DNA of 43,607 bases from Acetobacteraceae bacterium (GCA_947371015.1 CANBNK010000028.1:1-43607); one strand, 5' to 3'; positions 33,590 to 43,578 are shown, numbered from the stretch's first letter. The notes: a model not told the origin generated them from the letters alone. Program-made: numbers and translations.

Positions 33590-33756
33590 CGCCCGGTCGT
33601 CCGAGGCGCTGGCGCCGAAGGGCGTGAATCGGTCGCTCGAAACAGCGCCTGGTCGTCCGAGGCGCTGGCGCCGGAGGGCGTGAATCGGTCGCTCGAAACA
33701 GCGTTCGGCCGTCCGAGGCGCTTGGCGCCGAAGGGCGTGAATCAGCCGCTCAAAAG
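33589..33756. repeat. Three tandem copies of a 56-bp repeat
   Basis: Copies 33589-33644 and 33645-33700 differ at only a couple of bases. The third, 33701 to about 33756, is more diverged and has one inserted base. Each has the inner dyad GGCGCTGGCGCC and ends in a GTGAATCGG-type block. The first copy starts at the last base of the cyclase stop codon, and the third leads into the ribosome site of the VOC gene. A related block occurs at 28961-28981. Confidence 0.85.
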
Positions 33757-33765
33757 GAAGCTTCC

Positions 33766-34176
33766 ATGCCCCTGACCCGCATCGACCACCTCTCCATCCG
33801 CACCACCCGCCTGGCGGAAACCCGGGACTTCTACGTCAACGTCTTGGGCATGGAGGACGGCTACCGGCCGCCCTTCGCCTTCGGCGGCGCCTGGCTGTAC
33901 AGCAACGGCAAGTCGGAACTGCATGTGGTGGAGATCGACCACGCCAACCCCGGCCCGGTCGTCGCCTATCTCGGCGAAAAGGCGCTGACCGAGGCCGACA
34001 ACAGCGGCAGCGTGGACCACCTGGCCTTCACTGCCGCCGACGTGCCCGGCATGAAGGCGCGGTTCGAGGCCCTGGGTGTGCCCTACCGCGAACGCCTGGT
34101 GCCCAGCCTGAACCTGACCCAGCTCTTCGTGGACGACCCCAACGGCATCACCATCGAGTTGAACTTCCCCGGTTGA
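33766..34176 (+). CDS. VOC-family dioxygenase/glyoxalase-like protein
   Basis: This encodes 136 residues: RIDHLSIRTTRLAETRDFYVNVLGM (His8 as the first metal ligand), SVDHLAFTAADVPGMKARFEALG, and the C-terminal LFVDDPNGITIELNFPG (Glu ligand in IEL). This two-module layout fits metal-dependent VOC enzymes such as small extradiol dioxygenases and glyoxalases. AAGGAAG, just inside the end of the tandem repeat region, precedes the ATG. Substrate unknown. Confidence 0.88.
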   Translation: MPLTRIDHLSIRTTRLAETRDFYVNVLGMEDGYRPPFAFGGAWLYSNGKSELHVVEIDHANPGPVVAYLGEKALTEADNSGSVDHLAFTAADVPGMKARFEALGVPYRERLVPSLNLTQLFVDDPNGITIELNFPG

Positions 34177-34260
34177 ACCGGTGGGGGTGCTGGGCCTATA
34201 GGAATAAAGTCAGCGTGCGGGGTATTTGTCCGAAACGCACCGCGTTGAAAACACTGGGCT

Positions 34261-34728
34261 TCAGGCCAGGTGCCGCTGCCACTCCGGCAGGGCCTGCAGG
34301 GCGGCGCCCTGCTTGGCCGCAATCCGGGCGACCCGTTCGGGCGCGAAGCCCATCTGCACGAAGGCCGGGGCGGTCTCGGCCACCTCGCTGTATTCGGCGA
34401 TCAGGCCGTCCTGCAGCCGCAGGATCGCCACGCCCTGGAACATCGCCCGGGCGCCCTGGGCTTCCGGCAGCAGCGACCGATAACTGAACCGGTAGCGGGC
34501 ATACAGCAGCCGCCCATCGCTGACCGGATCCACCATATCCCAGCGGAACGCCTCGGCGTCGCGGTAGAACCAGTCGTCGATCAACTCGGCCACCTTCGCC
34601 CGGCCGACGAAGCTGCCATAGAAGACATCGTGATAAACGCCATCCGGCGTGAACAATGCCGCTACCGTGGCGCCCTCCCGCCGCTCCACCGCGCGGCAGA
34701 ACTGGTCGAGCATGGCCTGGGCGGTCAC
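34261..34728 (-). CDS. NTF2-like / SnoaL-fold protein, translationally coupled to ppx
   Basis: This encodes 155 residues beginning at GTG, whose last two bases lie in the ppx stop (GTGA). A QAMLDQFCRAVERREGATVAALFTPDGVYHDVF opening and the following FVGRAKVAELIDDWFYRDA match the NTF2-like cone-shaped fold found in SnoaL-type proteins. No catalytic residues can be named. An internal ATG at 34713 is an alternative start. As the last gene of the polyphosphate operon, its role may relate to that pathway, but this is untested. Confidence 0.8.
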   Translation of the reverse strand: MTAQAMLDQFCRAVERREGATVAALFTPDGVYHDVFYGSFVGRAKVAELIDDWFYRDAEAFRWDMVDPVSDGRLLYARYRFSYRSLLPEAQGARAMFQGVAILRLQDGLIAEYSEVAETAPAFVQMGFAPERVARIAAKQGAALQALPEWQRHLA

Positions 34729-36212
34729 GCCGCCAACTCCACCACCCAGTCCAGCCCCAGCGCCATCGCCAGGCTGCTGAGCCGCCGCTCGACGCTCTCG
34801 CCGGCGAAGACACCGCTGCCTTCGCGCAGCCGCAGCACCAGTTGGCTGCCCCGGCGTTCCAGCGCGGTGCCGGCCAGCAGCTTCGGGGTGCCGCCGCAGA
34901 GTGTATAGGCCAGGCGCAGCGCCGCCCCCAACGCCTCGGCCCGGGCCAGCGCCTGGCTGTCCAGCAGCGCGCGGGCGGTTGCCAGGAACGGGCTGTCGGC
35001 GGCGGCCTCGTAGCGCAGTGCCGCGCACAGCGCCAGGAAGGCCCGCGCCGGATGGTCCAGCCCGGCGCCGTGCTGGCGCAGCACGCGCAGGAAGGCCTGT
35101 TCGGCGCGGTATTCCGGGTGGTCGTGGCTGCCGATGTCGGAAACCAGGCAGGCCGCTTCCCGCAGCACCCGGGCGGCAACGTCGTCCTGCGGGAAGATCG
35201 AATCGGTCCAGCCCAGCAGCGCCGCCGGCAGATGCGGGTCGCGGCCCCAGCCCTGGGCCAGCTCGCGCCCGGCTTCCAGCATGGGGTCCACCGCGCGCAC
35301 CTGGTCCGGCAGCATGCGGCTGTACCAGCCTTCCCGCAGCCCATTGGCCGAGAACACGACACGCCCGGCGCCGGTGGCGCGCAGCAGCCGGCGCATCACC
35401 ACGGCGGCGTAGGGCAGGTCGGTCAGGCGCTTCTGCGGCGCCCCGGGCATGCGTTCCAGGGCACGCTTGGACGCGCCCATGACCACGCCGGCCAGGTCGC
35501 GCGCCTCGTCCCGGCGCAGCACGTAGTGGTGGACAATGGCCAGCGGGTAACTGGTCTGGGCGATGTGGATGCGCGCCAGCGCCCGCCAGGCACCGCCGAC
35601 CAGATACAGGTCCCGCCCACCGCCGCTGGCCAGCCAGGGCAGCTTGGTCAGTTCGGCTTCAGCCACCGCCCGCGCCCGGGCAATGTCGCCGCCGGAGCGG
35701 TCGGCCAGGCGCAGCGAGCCGATCGGCAGCGAGGCGGCGTCGGCAACCCGGCCGGCCTCCAGTCGCACCGCTTCCAGGCTGCCACCGCCCAGGTCGGCCA
35801 GGATGCCATCGGCGCCGGGAAAGCCCAGCAGCACGCCATCGGCCGAGAAGCCGGCTTCCTCGACACCGGTGAGGATGCGCACGGGAACGCCTGGCATCCG
35901 CTGCTGCAGGGCGGCGACGAAGGCCGGGCCGTTCTCGGCATCGCGCACCGCCGCGGTGGCCAGCACCTCCAGCGGGGTGGCCTGCATGGCGGTCGCCACC
36001 GCGTAGTAGCGTGCCAGCACGGTCAGTGCTGGCTCAATCGCCTCGGGGTTCAGCTGGCCGGTGGTCTGCAGGCCACGGCCAAGGCCGAGTACCGCCTTTT
36101 CATTGAAGATCGCCTGCGGGTTGCGGCCACTGCCCTCGAACACCACCAGGCGGACCGAGTTGGAGCCGAGATCGACCACGCCGCACCGTCGCTGGTTGCC
36201 GGGCGAGGACAT
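34725..36212 (-). CDS. ppx: Exopolyphosphatase / Ppx-GppA family phosphatase
   Basis: This encodes 495 residues. The actin-fold phosphate-binding signature is RCGVVDLGSNSVRLVVFEG, and the second is ADLGGGSLEAVRL; TAAVRDAENGPAFVAAL and LTGVEEAG lie between. A C-terminal HD-like helical region (SDIGSHDHPEYRAEQA) fits the longer Ppx type. The enzyme releases phosphate from polyphosphate chains and may also act on pppGpp. It follows ppk1 directly. The start is uncertain: ATG 36212 is given, while GTG 36266 would overlap the ppk1 end by 17 bases. Confidence 0.93.
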   Translation of the reverse strand: MSSPGNQRRCGVVDLGSNSVRLVVFEGSGRNPQAIFNEKAVLGLGRGLQTTGQLNPEAIEPALTVLARYYAVATAMQATPLEVLATAAVRDAENGPAFVAALQQRMPGVPVRILTGVEEAGFSADGVLLGFPGADGILADLGGGSLEAVRLEAGRVADAASLPIGSLRLADRSGGDIARARAVAEAELTKLPWLASGGGRDLYLVGGAWRALARIHIAQTSYPLAIVHHYVLRRDEARDLAGVVMGASKRALERMPGAPQKRLTDLPYAAVVMRRLLRATGAGRVVFSANGLREGWYSRMLPDQVRAVDPMLEAGRELAQGWGRDPHLPAALLGWTDSIFPQDDVAARVLREAACLVSDIGSHDHPEYRAEQAFLRVLRQHGAGLDHPARAFLALCAALRYEAAADSPFLATARALLDSQALARAEALGAALRLAYTLCGGTPKLLAGTALERRGSQLVLRLREGSGVFAGESVERRLSSLAMALGLDWVVELAA

Positions 36213-36249
36213 GCCGGTGGCCCAGCTGGGAAGAGGTGTGCCCACCTGA

Positions 36250-38442
36250 TCAATCCTGCGCCACACGGTCGGCCTTCGGTCGCTTCGGGGTGGCGGCGGT
36301 GCCGGCGCGGTGCAGCGCGCTGCCGCGGCCGGAAAGCGAGGGATTGGTCATGAAATACTCATGCGCGGAGACCGGGTGGATGCCGGGATTCAGGCGGCGC
36401 CAAGTGCCGTCCGGCTTCAGCTGCCAGCTTTGCGCGGTATCCTTGAGGTTCACCACCATGATCTGATCCAGAATCTGGGCATGCACGGTGGCATTCTCTA
36501 CCGGCACCAAGGTCTCAACGCGCCAGTCCATGTTGCGTGCCATCCAGTCGGCCGAGGAAATATAGATCTTGGCGCGGCGGCTGGGCAGCTTGTGGCCATT
36601 GCCGAAGACCAGGATTCGGGAGTGCTCCAGGAAGCGGCCGACGATGGACTTGACCCGGATATTCTCGGAAAGCCCGGCCACGCCCGGCCGCAGGCAGCAG
36701 ATGCCACGGATGACGCACTCGATCTTCACGCCGGCCTGACTGGCGCGGTACAGCGCGTCGATCAGGGTCTCGTCCACCAGGCTGTTCATCTTCAGCCAGA
36801 TGCCCGCGGGCTTGCCGGCCTGGGCGTGCTCAACTTCCCGGTCGATCAGCGCCAGCAGCGTCGGCCGCGTGGTCAACGGGCTGAAGGCCAGGCTCTGCAT
36901 GGCTTCCGGCCGGGCGTAGCCGGTCATGAAGTTGAACAGCTTGCTGGCGTCCCGCGTCATGCCAGGGTCAGCGGTAAAGAAGCTGATGTCGGTGTAGATC
37001 CGCGCGGTGATCGGGTGGTAGTTGCCGGTGCCGAAATGGGCGTAGCTGCGCAGCGTATTGCCCTCGCGCCGCACCACCAGCGACACCTTGGCGTGGGTCT
37101 TCAGTTCGACGAAGCCATAGACCACCTGCACGCCCGCCGCTTCCAGCTCCCGTGCCAGGGCGATGTTGCGCTCCTCATCGAAGCGGGCCTTGAGCTCGAC
37201 CATCGCGGTGACGCTCTTGCCGGCGTCGGCGGCCTCGATCAGCGCCTTGGCGATGGGGCTGTCGCGCGTGGTGCGGTACAGCGTCTGCTTGATGGCAACG
37301 ACATTGGGGTCGCGCGCCGCCTGGCGCAGGAACTGCACCACCACGTCGAAGCTCTCATACGGGTGGTGGACCACGATGTCCTTGGCGCGGATCGCGGCAA
37401 AGCAGTCCCCGCCATAGTCCAGGATGCGCTCCGGGAAGCGCGGCGTGTAGGGCGTGAACAGCAGGTCGGGCCGATCATCGACGATCAGCTGCTTGAGATC
37501 GACCACGCCGAGGAAGCCATCCACCGGGAAGATCCAGCTGCGGTCGGCGTCCATCTCCTCGGCGACGAAGGCGACGATGTCGGGCGGCATGTGGACATCC
37601 ACCGCCAGGCGGATCGCGCGGCCACGGCGGCGGCGCTTCAGCGCGGTCTCGTAGCTGCGGACCAGGTCCTCGGCCTCTTCCTCGAACTCCACGTCGGTGT
37701 CGCGGATCAGGCGGAATTGGCCGACCTCGGCCGGGATGAAGCCGGGGAAGACGCGGTTCAGGAAGAGCCCGACCAGGTCTTCCAGCAGCATGAAGCGGAT
37801 GCCGGCCTGGTTGCCGGCGGCCGCGGGCAGGCGGATGAAGCGCTCGATCTGCGGCGGCAGTGGCAGCAGCGCGCGCATGGTGCCACCGTCCTCCTCGCGC
37901 ACCAGCTTCATCACCAGGCACAGCGCCAGGTTGGCGATGAAGGGGAAAGGATGCGCTGGGTCCACCGCCAGCGGCGTCAGCACCGGGAAGACCCGTTCCA
38001 TGAAGAAGTCGGCCAGCCATTCGTGGTCGGCCTCGGTCAGCTCAGACCGGTCGGTCAGCACCACCCCGGCCTCGCGCAGCAACAGCCGCAGTTCGCGCCA
38101 GCTGCGCTGCTGCTCGTTCATCAGCGCCTGGGCGCGGGCGTGGATGGCGGTGAGCTGCTGGCCGGGGGTGCGGCCATCCGGCGAGACATGGCCGAGGCCG
38201 GCGCGCTCCTGGCCCATCAGCCCGGCGACGCGCACCGAATAGAATTCGTCCAGGTTTGAGGCGGAGATGGAGATGAAGCGCAGTCGTTCCAGCAGCGGAT
38301 GCCGTGGATTGGCGGCTTCCTCCAGCACCCGGGTGTTGAAGTCCAGCCAGGACAATTCGCGGTTGATGAACCGCTCCGGGTCCGACAGGGCGATGGCTGG
38401 CTTGGCTGCGGGCACGGCGGTCACTGTTTCGGCGGCTGACAT
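36250..38442 (-). CDS. ppk1: Polyphosphate kinase 1
   Basis: This encodes 730 residues. The N-terminal domain opens [19 protein letters not shown]. The catalytic C-terminal domains carry the autophosphorylated His in [18 protein letters not shown] and the second active-site His in [12 protein letters not shown]. Two phospholipase-D-like domains in this order are standard for PPK1 (E. coli enzyme 688 residues). It reversibly makes polyphosphate from ATP. It lies between hdaA (9 bp) and ppx (overlapping or close), so synthesis and breakdown genes share one transcript. Confidence 0.97.
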   Translation of the reverse strand: MSAAETVTAVPAAKPAIALSDPERFINRELSWLDFNTRVLEEAANPRHPLLERLRFISISASNLDEFYSVRVAGLMGQERAGLGHVSPDGRTPGQQLTAIHARAQALMNEQQRSWRELRLLLREAGVVLTDRSELTEADHEWLADFFMERVFPVLTPLAVDPAHPFPFIANLALCLVMKLVREEDGGTMRALLPLPPQIERFIRLPAAAGNQAGIRFMLLEDLVGLFLNRVFPGFIPAEVGQFRLIRDTDVEFEEEAEDLVRSYETALKRRRRGRAIRLAVDVHMPPDIVAFVAEEMDADRSWIFPVDGFLGVVDLKQLIVDDRPDLLFTPYTPRFPERILDYGGDCFAAIRAKDIVVHHPYESFDVVVQFLRQAARDPNVVAIKQTLYRTTRDSPIAKALIEAADAGKSVTAMVELKARFDEERNIALARELEAAGVQVVYGFVELKTHAKVSLVVRREGNTLRSYAHFGTGNYHPITARIYTDISFFTADPGMTRDASKLFNFMTGYARPEAMQSLAFSPLTTRPTLLALIDREVEHAQAGKPAGIWLKMNSLVDETLIDALYRASQAGVKIECVIRGICCLRPGVAGLSENIRVKSIVGRFLEHSRILVFGNGHKLPSRRAKIYISSADWMARNMDWRVETLVPVENATVHAQILDQIMVVNLKDTAQSWQLKPDGTWRRLNPGIHPVSAHEYFMTNPSLSGRGSALHRAGTAATPKRPKADRVAQD

Positions 38443-38451
38443 GCCTGCAGC

Positions 38452-39183
38452 CTACAGCAGTGCGCCCCGTTCCGGCGAGGGCGGTGCAACCGCCGTCACA
38501 TAATCGTCTTGATCGTCGAATGGCGCCGCCGGGTCCAATAGCGTGGCCAGGCAGGCGCGGGCCAGGCTGCGGCTGACCGGCACGGCGGCGGCCAGGGCGG
38601 CGCGGTCCAATCGGGCGGCGGCCTCGGCGATGGCGGCGGCGGCGCGCGGCAGGCGGGGCAGCAGCCAGGCGCGGAAGCCGGCCTCGGTGCGCAGCTGCCG
38701 GTCGGCGAAGTGCTTTTCCAGCAGGCGGGCCAGCAGCGCGTCGCCGGGCGGTGCCACCGGTACGGCGGTGGTGGCGCGCAGCCGGCTGGCCAGGTCCGGC
38801 AGCCGCACCGGCCAGCGCGCCGGCGATTGGCGGCCAGCCAGCAGCAGCGGGTGGCCGGCCTCGGCGCACAGGTTGATGAGGTGGAACAGCGCGGTTTCGT
38901 CCGACGCCTGGTCGGCGTCGTCCAGCACCAGGCCGGTGGTGGGCGGCGGCGGCAGGCCGCGCAGCGCCGCGATGTCCAGCAACCGCCAGCCGAAGCGGGC
39001 TACGGTGGCGTGCAGCATGTGGGTCTTGCCGACCCCGGCCGGGCCATGCAGCGCCAGGCGGCCGAGCGGCCAGCGTGCCGGTTCCGCCAGCCAAGCCAGG
39101 GCCGCGGCGTTGGAGGCATCGGATATCAGGTCCGCCGCCGCGTAGGACTGGTGCGGGGCGAAGGGCAGCGGCAGTTGCTTCAT
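38452..39183 (-). CDS. hdaA: HdaA, DnaA-related regulator of replication initiation
   Basis: This encodes 243 residues. KQLPLPF at residues 2-8 is a clamp-binding motif, as in Hda, which with the beta clamp stimulates DnaA-ATP hydrolysis. The AAA+ region has Walker A GPAGVGKT (47-54) and Walker B LVLDDADQ (~86-92); an arginine-rich RLPDLASRLRA segment may hold the sensor/finger residues. It is much shorter than DnaA and lacks the DNA-binding domain. AGGTGG precedes the ATG. It sits between the permease and ppk1 genes, the usual alphaproteobacterial place. Confidence 0.93.
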   Translation of the reverse strand: MKQLPLPFAPHQSYAAADLISDASNAAALAWLAEPARWPLGRLALHGPAGVGKTHMLHATVARFGWRLLDIAALRGLPPPPTTGLVLDDADQASDETALFHLINLCAEAGHPLLLAGRQSPARWPVRLPDLASRLRATTAVPVAPPGDALLARLLEKHFADRQLRTEAGFRAWLLPRLPRAAAAIAEAAARLDRAALAAAVPVSRSLARACLATLLDPAAPFDDQDDYVTAVAPPSPERGALL

Positions 39184-39195
39184 CGGCCCACCTGC

Positions 39196-40422
39196 TTATC
39201 GGCCGGTGCGCGGCGGGTCCAGGTAGAGTGGGCTCTCCAGATAGCGCCGCAGCCAGTAGCGGGCGACGACGCCGACCGCAGCCGCCATCGGTACTGCCAG
39301 CAACACGCCGAGGAAGCCGAAGGCGATGCCGCCGGCGAACAGCGCGAAGATCACCCAGACAGCGTGAAGCTCCACCCGGTTGCCCAGCAGATGCGGGTAG
39401 ATCAGATAGCCTTCGACGATCTGCCCGGTCAGGAAGATAGCCAGCACGGTGCCCACGCCATGCCAGGTGCCGAACTGCGCCAAGGCCAACAGCAGCCCGG
39501 CGAGCATGCCGGTCAGCGAGCCGACATAGGGGATAAAGGACAGCAGGCCGGACATCAGGCCGACCGCCAGGCCGAGTTCCAGTCCGACCAGGGTGAGGCC
39601 GCCGGCATAGATGGCGGCCAGCAGCAGGCAGCACAGCAACTGCCCGCGCAGCCAGGCGGAGACCACGCGGTCCACGTCCCGGGCCAGTTGCCGCAGTACC
39701 CCGGCGGAGCGGCGCGGCAGCCAGCTATCCATTCGCGCGGTCATCCGCGGCCAGTCCCGCAACAGGTAGAAGGCCACGACCGGCGTGACCGCGACGAAGG
39801 TGAAGACGTTGAACAGGGCGACGCCGCCGCCGATCAACCGAGCCAGGGCCGAGCCGAAGAAGCTGATGATCGACCCAGCCTGGCCGACAGCGAGGTCCTG
39901 CAGGCGGGTATCGACCACCTCCGGCCCCAGGCGTTCGGACAGCATGGTCAGGGCTTCCCGCACCGCCTGGCCGACGCCCAGCACATAGGCCGGCAGCCGT
40001 TGCAGCAGCACGGTTACCTGGGCGATCAGCAGCGGGTAGAGCAGCAGCAGCCCGACCAGGGAGAGGGCGGCCAGCGCCAGCACCAGCAGCAGCGCGGCCA
40101 TACCGCGCGGCACGCCCAGCCGCGCTAGGTAGGTGGCGGAAGGGTCGAGGAAATAGGCCACCGCGGCGGCCAGCACGAACGGCGTCAGGATCGGCGAGAA
40201 CACCCAGAGCGCCAGCATCAGCGCCGCCAACATGCCCAGCGCCAGCGCGGCGCGCTGCACCGGCGTGGCGACGCGCGGCATGGGCGGCAGCACGCGGCCG
40301 CGGCCGGGCGGCGGGGCCGCCTCCGCGCCTGCGGAGGGCGCGGGCATGGTGGGGCGTGGCGCTTCCACTGCCAGCGGCCGGGGCGGCGGGGTGGGCCGGC
40401 CCTTGCCCGGGAACAGGCTCAT
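39196..40422 (-). CDS. AI-2E/PerM family membrane transporter
   Basis: This encodes 408 residues: a Pro-rich cytoplasmic N-terminal tail (1-50), then about eight transmembrane helices, beginning ALALGMLAALMLALWVFSPI and including a LSFIPYVGSLTGM segment characteristic of the PerM/TqsA superfamily, GYLIYPHLLGNRVELHAVWV and FGFLGVLLAVPMAAAVGVV. Family members carry autoinducer-2 or sodium/proton; the substrate here is unknown. It overlaps the upstream phosphotransferase gene by ATGA. Confidence 0.88.
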   Translation of the reverse strand: MSLFPGKGRPTPPPRPLAVEAPRPTMPAPSAGAEAAPPPGRGRVLPPMPRVATPVQRAALALGMLAALMLALWVFSPILTPFVLAAAVAYFLDPSATYLARLGVPRGMAALLLVLALAALSLVGLLLLYPLLIAQVTVLLQRLPAYVLGVGQAVREALTMLSERLGPEVVDTRLQDLAVGQAGSIISFFGSALARLIGGGVALFNVFTFVAVTPVVAFYLLRDWPRMTARMDSWLPRRSAGVLRQLARDVDRVVSAWLRGQLLCCLLLAAIYAGGLTLVGLELGLAVGLMSGLLSFIPYVGSLTGMLAGLLLALAQFGTWHGVGTVLAIFLTGQIVEGYLIYPHLLGNRVELHAVWVIFALFAGGIAFGFLGVLLAVPMAAAVGVVARYWLRRYLESPLYLDPPRTGR

Positions 40423-41012
40423 GCCGGCGGCCGCCGCAGCGCCAGCCAGACATAGGCGGCGCCGGAGACCAGGGTGCTGGCGGCGGTCGCCCAGATGCTG
40501 GCCTCCAGCAGCAGCGGCGCGGCCAGGTTGAAGCCGGCCAACGCCAGGGCCAGCGCCGCCAGGCCGATCTGCAGCGCGGTGTTGAGCTTGGAGACCAGCA
40601 GGGGCCGCACGCGGGGCGGGGCCTCCAGCACCCAGAGCATCAGGAAGCCGCCGATGATCAGCAGGTCGCGGAACACGACCAGGATGGCCAGCCAGTCCGG
40701 CAGCACGCCGATGGCGGCCAGGGTGACATAGACCGAGACCAGCAGGGTCTTGTCGGCCAAAGGATCAAGGATGGCACCCAGTGCGCTGCGGGCGTTGCGG
40801 ATGCGCGCCAGCCAGCCGTCGATGGCATCCGAGATGCCGGCGCCGATGAACAGCCCGAAGCCGAGGTCGAGCCGGCCATGCAGGATCAGCCACACCGTGG
40901 CCGGCACCGCGCAGAGCCGGGCCAGGGTGATGAGGTTAGGGAGCGTGACGTAAAGCGCGCTGGGCGGCGGCGCCGGGGTCAGCTCCTTCGCCGGGTTAAC
41001 CCCCTCCGGCAA
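40419..41012 (-). CDS. CDP-alcohol phosphatidyltransferase (PgsA-like)
   Basis: This encodes 197 residues. The CDP-alcohol signature spans residues 62-87: Asp62, Asp65-Gly66, Ala69-Arg70, Gly79, Asp83, Asp87, with the expected spacing. The first helix starts LYVTLPNLITLARL, and about four more membrane helices follow. It should make phosphatidylglycerol phosphate or a related lipid at the inner membrane. No ATG or GTG lies between the upstream stop and the first helix, so TTG at 41012 is the supported start, overlapping the DUF2066 gene by 17 bases. Confidence 0.88.
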   Translation of the reverse strand: MPEGVNPAKELTPAPPPSALYVTLPNLITLARLCAVPATVWLILHGRLDLGFGLFIGAGISDAIDGWLARIRNARSALGAILDPLADKTLLVSVYVTLAAIGVLPDWLAILVVFRDLLIIGGFLMLWVLEAPPRVRPLLVSKLNTALQIGLAALALALAGFNLAAPLLLEASIWATAASTLVSGAAYVWLALRRPPA

Positions 41013-41769
41013 GGCCTACCCGCCAGATAGCGACGCCGCCGGGGCTGGCGGTACCGGGTTGCAGGGCGACGCCCAGCGCCGCCAGGTCGCCGGCTGCCGC
41101 GGCGGGGTCGCCGCGCAGGCCGACCCGGACGCGGGCGGCATCCACCGCGATGGACTGTATCTCCAGGCTGGCGACCGGGGCGGCGGAGAGCAGGCGGCGG
41201 CGCAGTTCCAGCCATTCGCCCATGGACCGGTAGCTGGCGGTGGCCTGCACCCAGTTGGACGCCGGGGTGGCTGGCAGTGCGCCACCGGCCAGCGGGGCCG
41301 GGGCGCCGCCGGGCGCCAGCGGCCGGCCGGCCAACAGGGCGCGCACTCGGTCGGGCGCGAAGTTCACGGTGATGCGGCCGCTGTAGCGGGTGGCGGTCAG
41401 CCGCTCCTCCTCGACGATGATCGAGGCGACGAGGTCGTCGATCTGCGCGTCGCCGAGTTGCTGCCCGCCCAGCCCGGCGGTGCTGGCCAGGGCCTGCCAG
41501 GCGGTGCGGCGGCCCTGCGCCAGGGCGCGTTCCTTGGCCTGGACCGCATCGGCGGCGGTGGCTTCGGCCGGGACGTTGCGCTGGGTGAAGGCCAGGCCCG
41601 AATCGGTGGCGGGCGGCGCCAGCGGCGCGGCGCCGGGCGGTGCCATGAGCAGCTGTGCCCCGGCCGGAAAGGCCAGCATCAGGGCCGCCAGCAGCAAGCC
41701 GGTTGCGGTCAGCCCGCCCCTGTGGTTTTTGAGCCCGCGCCGCGAGCGGCTTGTCCAGCAACCATGCAT
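40996..41769 (-). CDS. DUF2066 domain-containing protein
   Basis: This encodes 257 residues with a signal peptide (hydrophobic [18 protein letters not shown] near residues 22-39). The DUF2066 portion follows: [39 protein letters not shown] and [15 protein letters not shown]. It lies upstream of the phosphotransferase gene and diverges from purM, a conserved alphaproteobacterial arrangement. Function unknown; it is probably periplasmic or membrane-associated. The ATG at 41769 is preceded by GGGGA. Confidence 0.85.
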   Translation of the reverse strand: MHGCWTSRSRRGLKNHRGGLTATGLLLAALMLAFPAGAQLLMAPPGAAPLAPPATDSGLAFTQRNVPAEATAADAVQAKERALAQGRRTAWQALASTAGLGGQQLGDAQIDDLVASIIVEEERLTATRYSGRITVNFAPDRVRALLAGRPLAPGGAPAPLAGGALPATPASNWVQATASYRSMGEWLELRRRLLSAAPVASLEIQSIAVDAARVRVGLRGDPAAAAGDLAALGVALQPGTASPGGVAIWRVGLAGGG

Positions 41770-41821
41770 TGGCAATCCCCGCAGCCAGCCCGCCCCAAGC
41801 CTTAGCCGATTGGAGGCTATC

Positions 41822-42904
41822 CTGACCAGTTCCACCTCCCACAGCCTGACCTACCGTGATGCCGGGGTGGATATCGACGCCGGCGATGCGCTGGTCGATG
41901 CCATCAAGCCGCTGGCTAAGGCCACCTCCCGCAAGGGGGTGATGGGCGGCCTTGGCGGCTTCGGCGCGCTGTTCGACCTGCGCGCGGCGGGCTTCACCGA
42001 CCCGGTGCTGGTGAGTTCCACCGACGGCGTCGGCACCAAGCTGAAGCTGGCCATCGACACCGGCCGCCACGACACCGTGGGCGTCGACCTGGTGGCGATG
42101 TGCGTGAACGACCTGGTGGTGGCCGGCGCCGAGCCGCTGTTCTTCCTGGACTATTTCGCCAGCGGCAAGCTGAGCGTGGCGCATGCCACGGCGGTGATCT
42201 CCGGCATCGCCGAGGGGTGTCGCATCACCGGCTGCGCCCTGGTGGGCGGCGAGACCGCGGAAATGCCCGGCATTTACGCGGCCGAGGACTACGACCTGGC
42301 CGGGTTCTCGGTGGGGGCCGCCGAGCGCGGGAACCTGCTGCCGAAGCCGGATGTCGGGCCGGGCGACGTGCTGCTGGGGCTGGCCTCGGCTGGCGTGCAT
42401 TCCAACGGGTTCTCCCTGGTGCGGCGCATTGCCGCCGTCGCCGGGGTAGCGCTGGATGCGTCCTGCCCGTTCCAGCCGGGGGTTTCGCTGGGGGAGGCGC
42501 TGCTGACGCCGACCCGGATCTACGTGCAGCCCATGCTGGCGCTGCACAAGGCTGGGCTGCTGAAGGCGGCGGCGCACATCACCGGCGGCGGCCTGCCGGG
42601 CAACCTGCCGCGGGTGCTGCCGCAGGGGGTGGAAGCGGTGGTGGATGCCAGCAGCTGGCCGGTTCCGCCGGTCTTCGCCTGGTTGGCGGCGGCCGGCAAC
42701 GTGCAGCCGGACGAGATGCTGCGCGTGTTTAACTGTGGCATCGGCATGGTGCTGGTGGTGGCTGCGGCGCACGCCGAGGCCGCCATGGCCCAGCTGGGCG
42801 CGGCCGGCGAGCAGGTGTTCCGCATCGGCACGCTGGAGGCGGCAACCGGCGCGCCGGGGTTGCGGGTGGACAACCTGCCGGCCGGCTGGCCGCGCCAAGG
42901 ATGA
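41822..42904 (+). CDS. purM: Phosphoribosylformylglycinamidine cyclo-ligase
   Basis: This encodes about 360 residues and makes AIR from FGAM with ATP in purine synthesis. [30 protein letters not shown] (66-75), [35 protein letters not shown] and [15 protein letters not shown] are the family motifs, and the length is normal. No ATG or GTG precedes the first conserved residues. GGAGG at 41812-41816 sits five bases before a CTG at 41822, which is the best start; TTG at 41810 overlaps that GGAGG and so lacks a ribosome site. The next gene, purN, overlaps its stop. Confidence 0.95.
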   Translation: MTSSTSHSLTYRDAGVDIDAGDALVDAIKPLAKATSRKGVMGGLGGFGALFDLRAAGFTDPVLVSSTDGVGTKLKLAIDTGRHDTVGVDLVAMCVNDLVVAGAEPLFFLDYFASGKLSVAHATAVISGIAEGCRITGCALVGGETAEMPGIYAAEDYDLAGFSVGAAERGNLLPKPDVGPGDVLLGLASAGVHSNGFSLVRRIAAVAGVALDASCPFQPGVSLGEALLTPTRIYVQPMLALHKAGLLKAAAHITGGGLPGNLPRVLPQGVEAVVDASSWPVPPVFAWLAAAGNVQPDEMLRVFNCGIGMVLVVAAAHAEAAMAQLGAAGEQVFRIGTLEAATGAPGLRVDNLPAGWPRQG

Positions 42905-43578
42905 GCCTGGCCTTCGTGCCGGCAGGGCCGGCACGCGCCCGCACGGCGATTCTGATCTCCGGCCGGGGCAGCAACATGGCCGCCCTGCTGGCGGCGGCAG
43001 CGGACCCGGCCTATCCGGCGCAGGTGGTGCTGGTGCTGGCGAACAAGGCCTCGGCCGCCGGGCTGGCGACGGCGGCGGCCGCGGGTATCCCGACCGCCGT
43101 TGTGGAGAGCCGCGGCTTCAAGGGCGACCGCGCCGGCTTCGAGGCTGCGGTGCAGGCCGAACTGGCGCGCCACGGCGTGGAACTGATTGCGCTGGCCGGC
43201 TTCATGCGGGTGCTGACCGAGGGGTTCGTCGCCCATTGGTTTGGCCGTATGGTCAATATCCACCCCAGCCTGCTGCCGAGCTTCCCGGGGCTGGAGACGC
43301 ATGAGCGGGCGCTGGCGGCGGGGGTGCGGCTGCATGGCTGCACGGTTCACCTGGTCAGCCCCGGCGTGGATGAGGGGCCGATCCTGGCGCAGGCGGCGGT
43401 CCCGGTGCTGGCCGGTGACGATGCCGACAGCCTGGCGGCGCGGGTGCTGGCGCAGGAACACCGGCTGTATCCGGCGGCCCTGGCCTGGCTGGCCGCCGGG
43501 CGGGTGCGGCTGGTGGCGGGCCGGGCGCTGGTGGACGCTGCCGATGGCGCGGGGGCGCTTGCCAACCCCTTGCCGTAA
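42901..43578 (+). CDS. purN: Phosphoribosylglycinamide formyltransferase
   Basis: This encodes 225 residues and transfers a formyl group from 10-formyl-THF to GAR. SGRGSNM (20-26) binds the substrate phosphate. The catalytic trio is Asn119, His121 ([12 protein letters not shown]) and Asp157 ([12 protein letters not shown]), with the same spacing as E. coli Asn106/His108/Asp144. The ATG overlaps the purM stop by ATGA, the normal purMN coupling. Only 29 bases follow before the window ends. Confidence 0.97.
   Translation: MSLAFVPAGPARARTAILISGRGSNMAALLAAAADPAYPAQVVLVLANKASAAGLATAAAAGIPTAVVESRGFKGDRAGFEAAVQAELARHGVELIALAGFMRVLTEGFVAHWFGRMVNIHPSLLPSFPGLETHERALAAGVRLHGCTVHLVSPGVDEGPILAQAAVPVLAGDDADSLAARVLAQEHRLYPAALAWLAAGRVRLVAGRALVDAADGAGALANPLP

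Noticed and set aside
33589-33756. Repeats considered as a CRISPR array
   Set aside because: The copies are directly adjacent with no unique spacers, and no cas genes are present.
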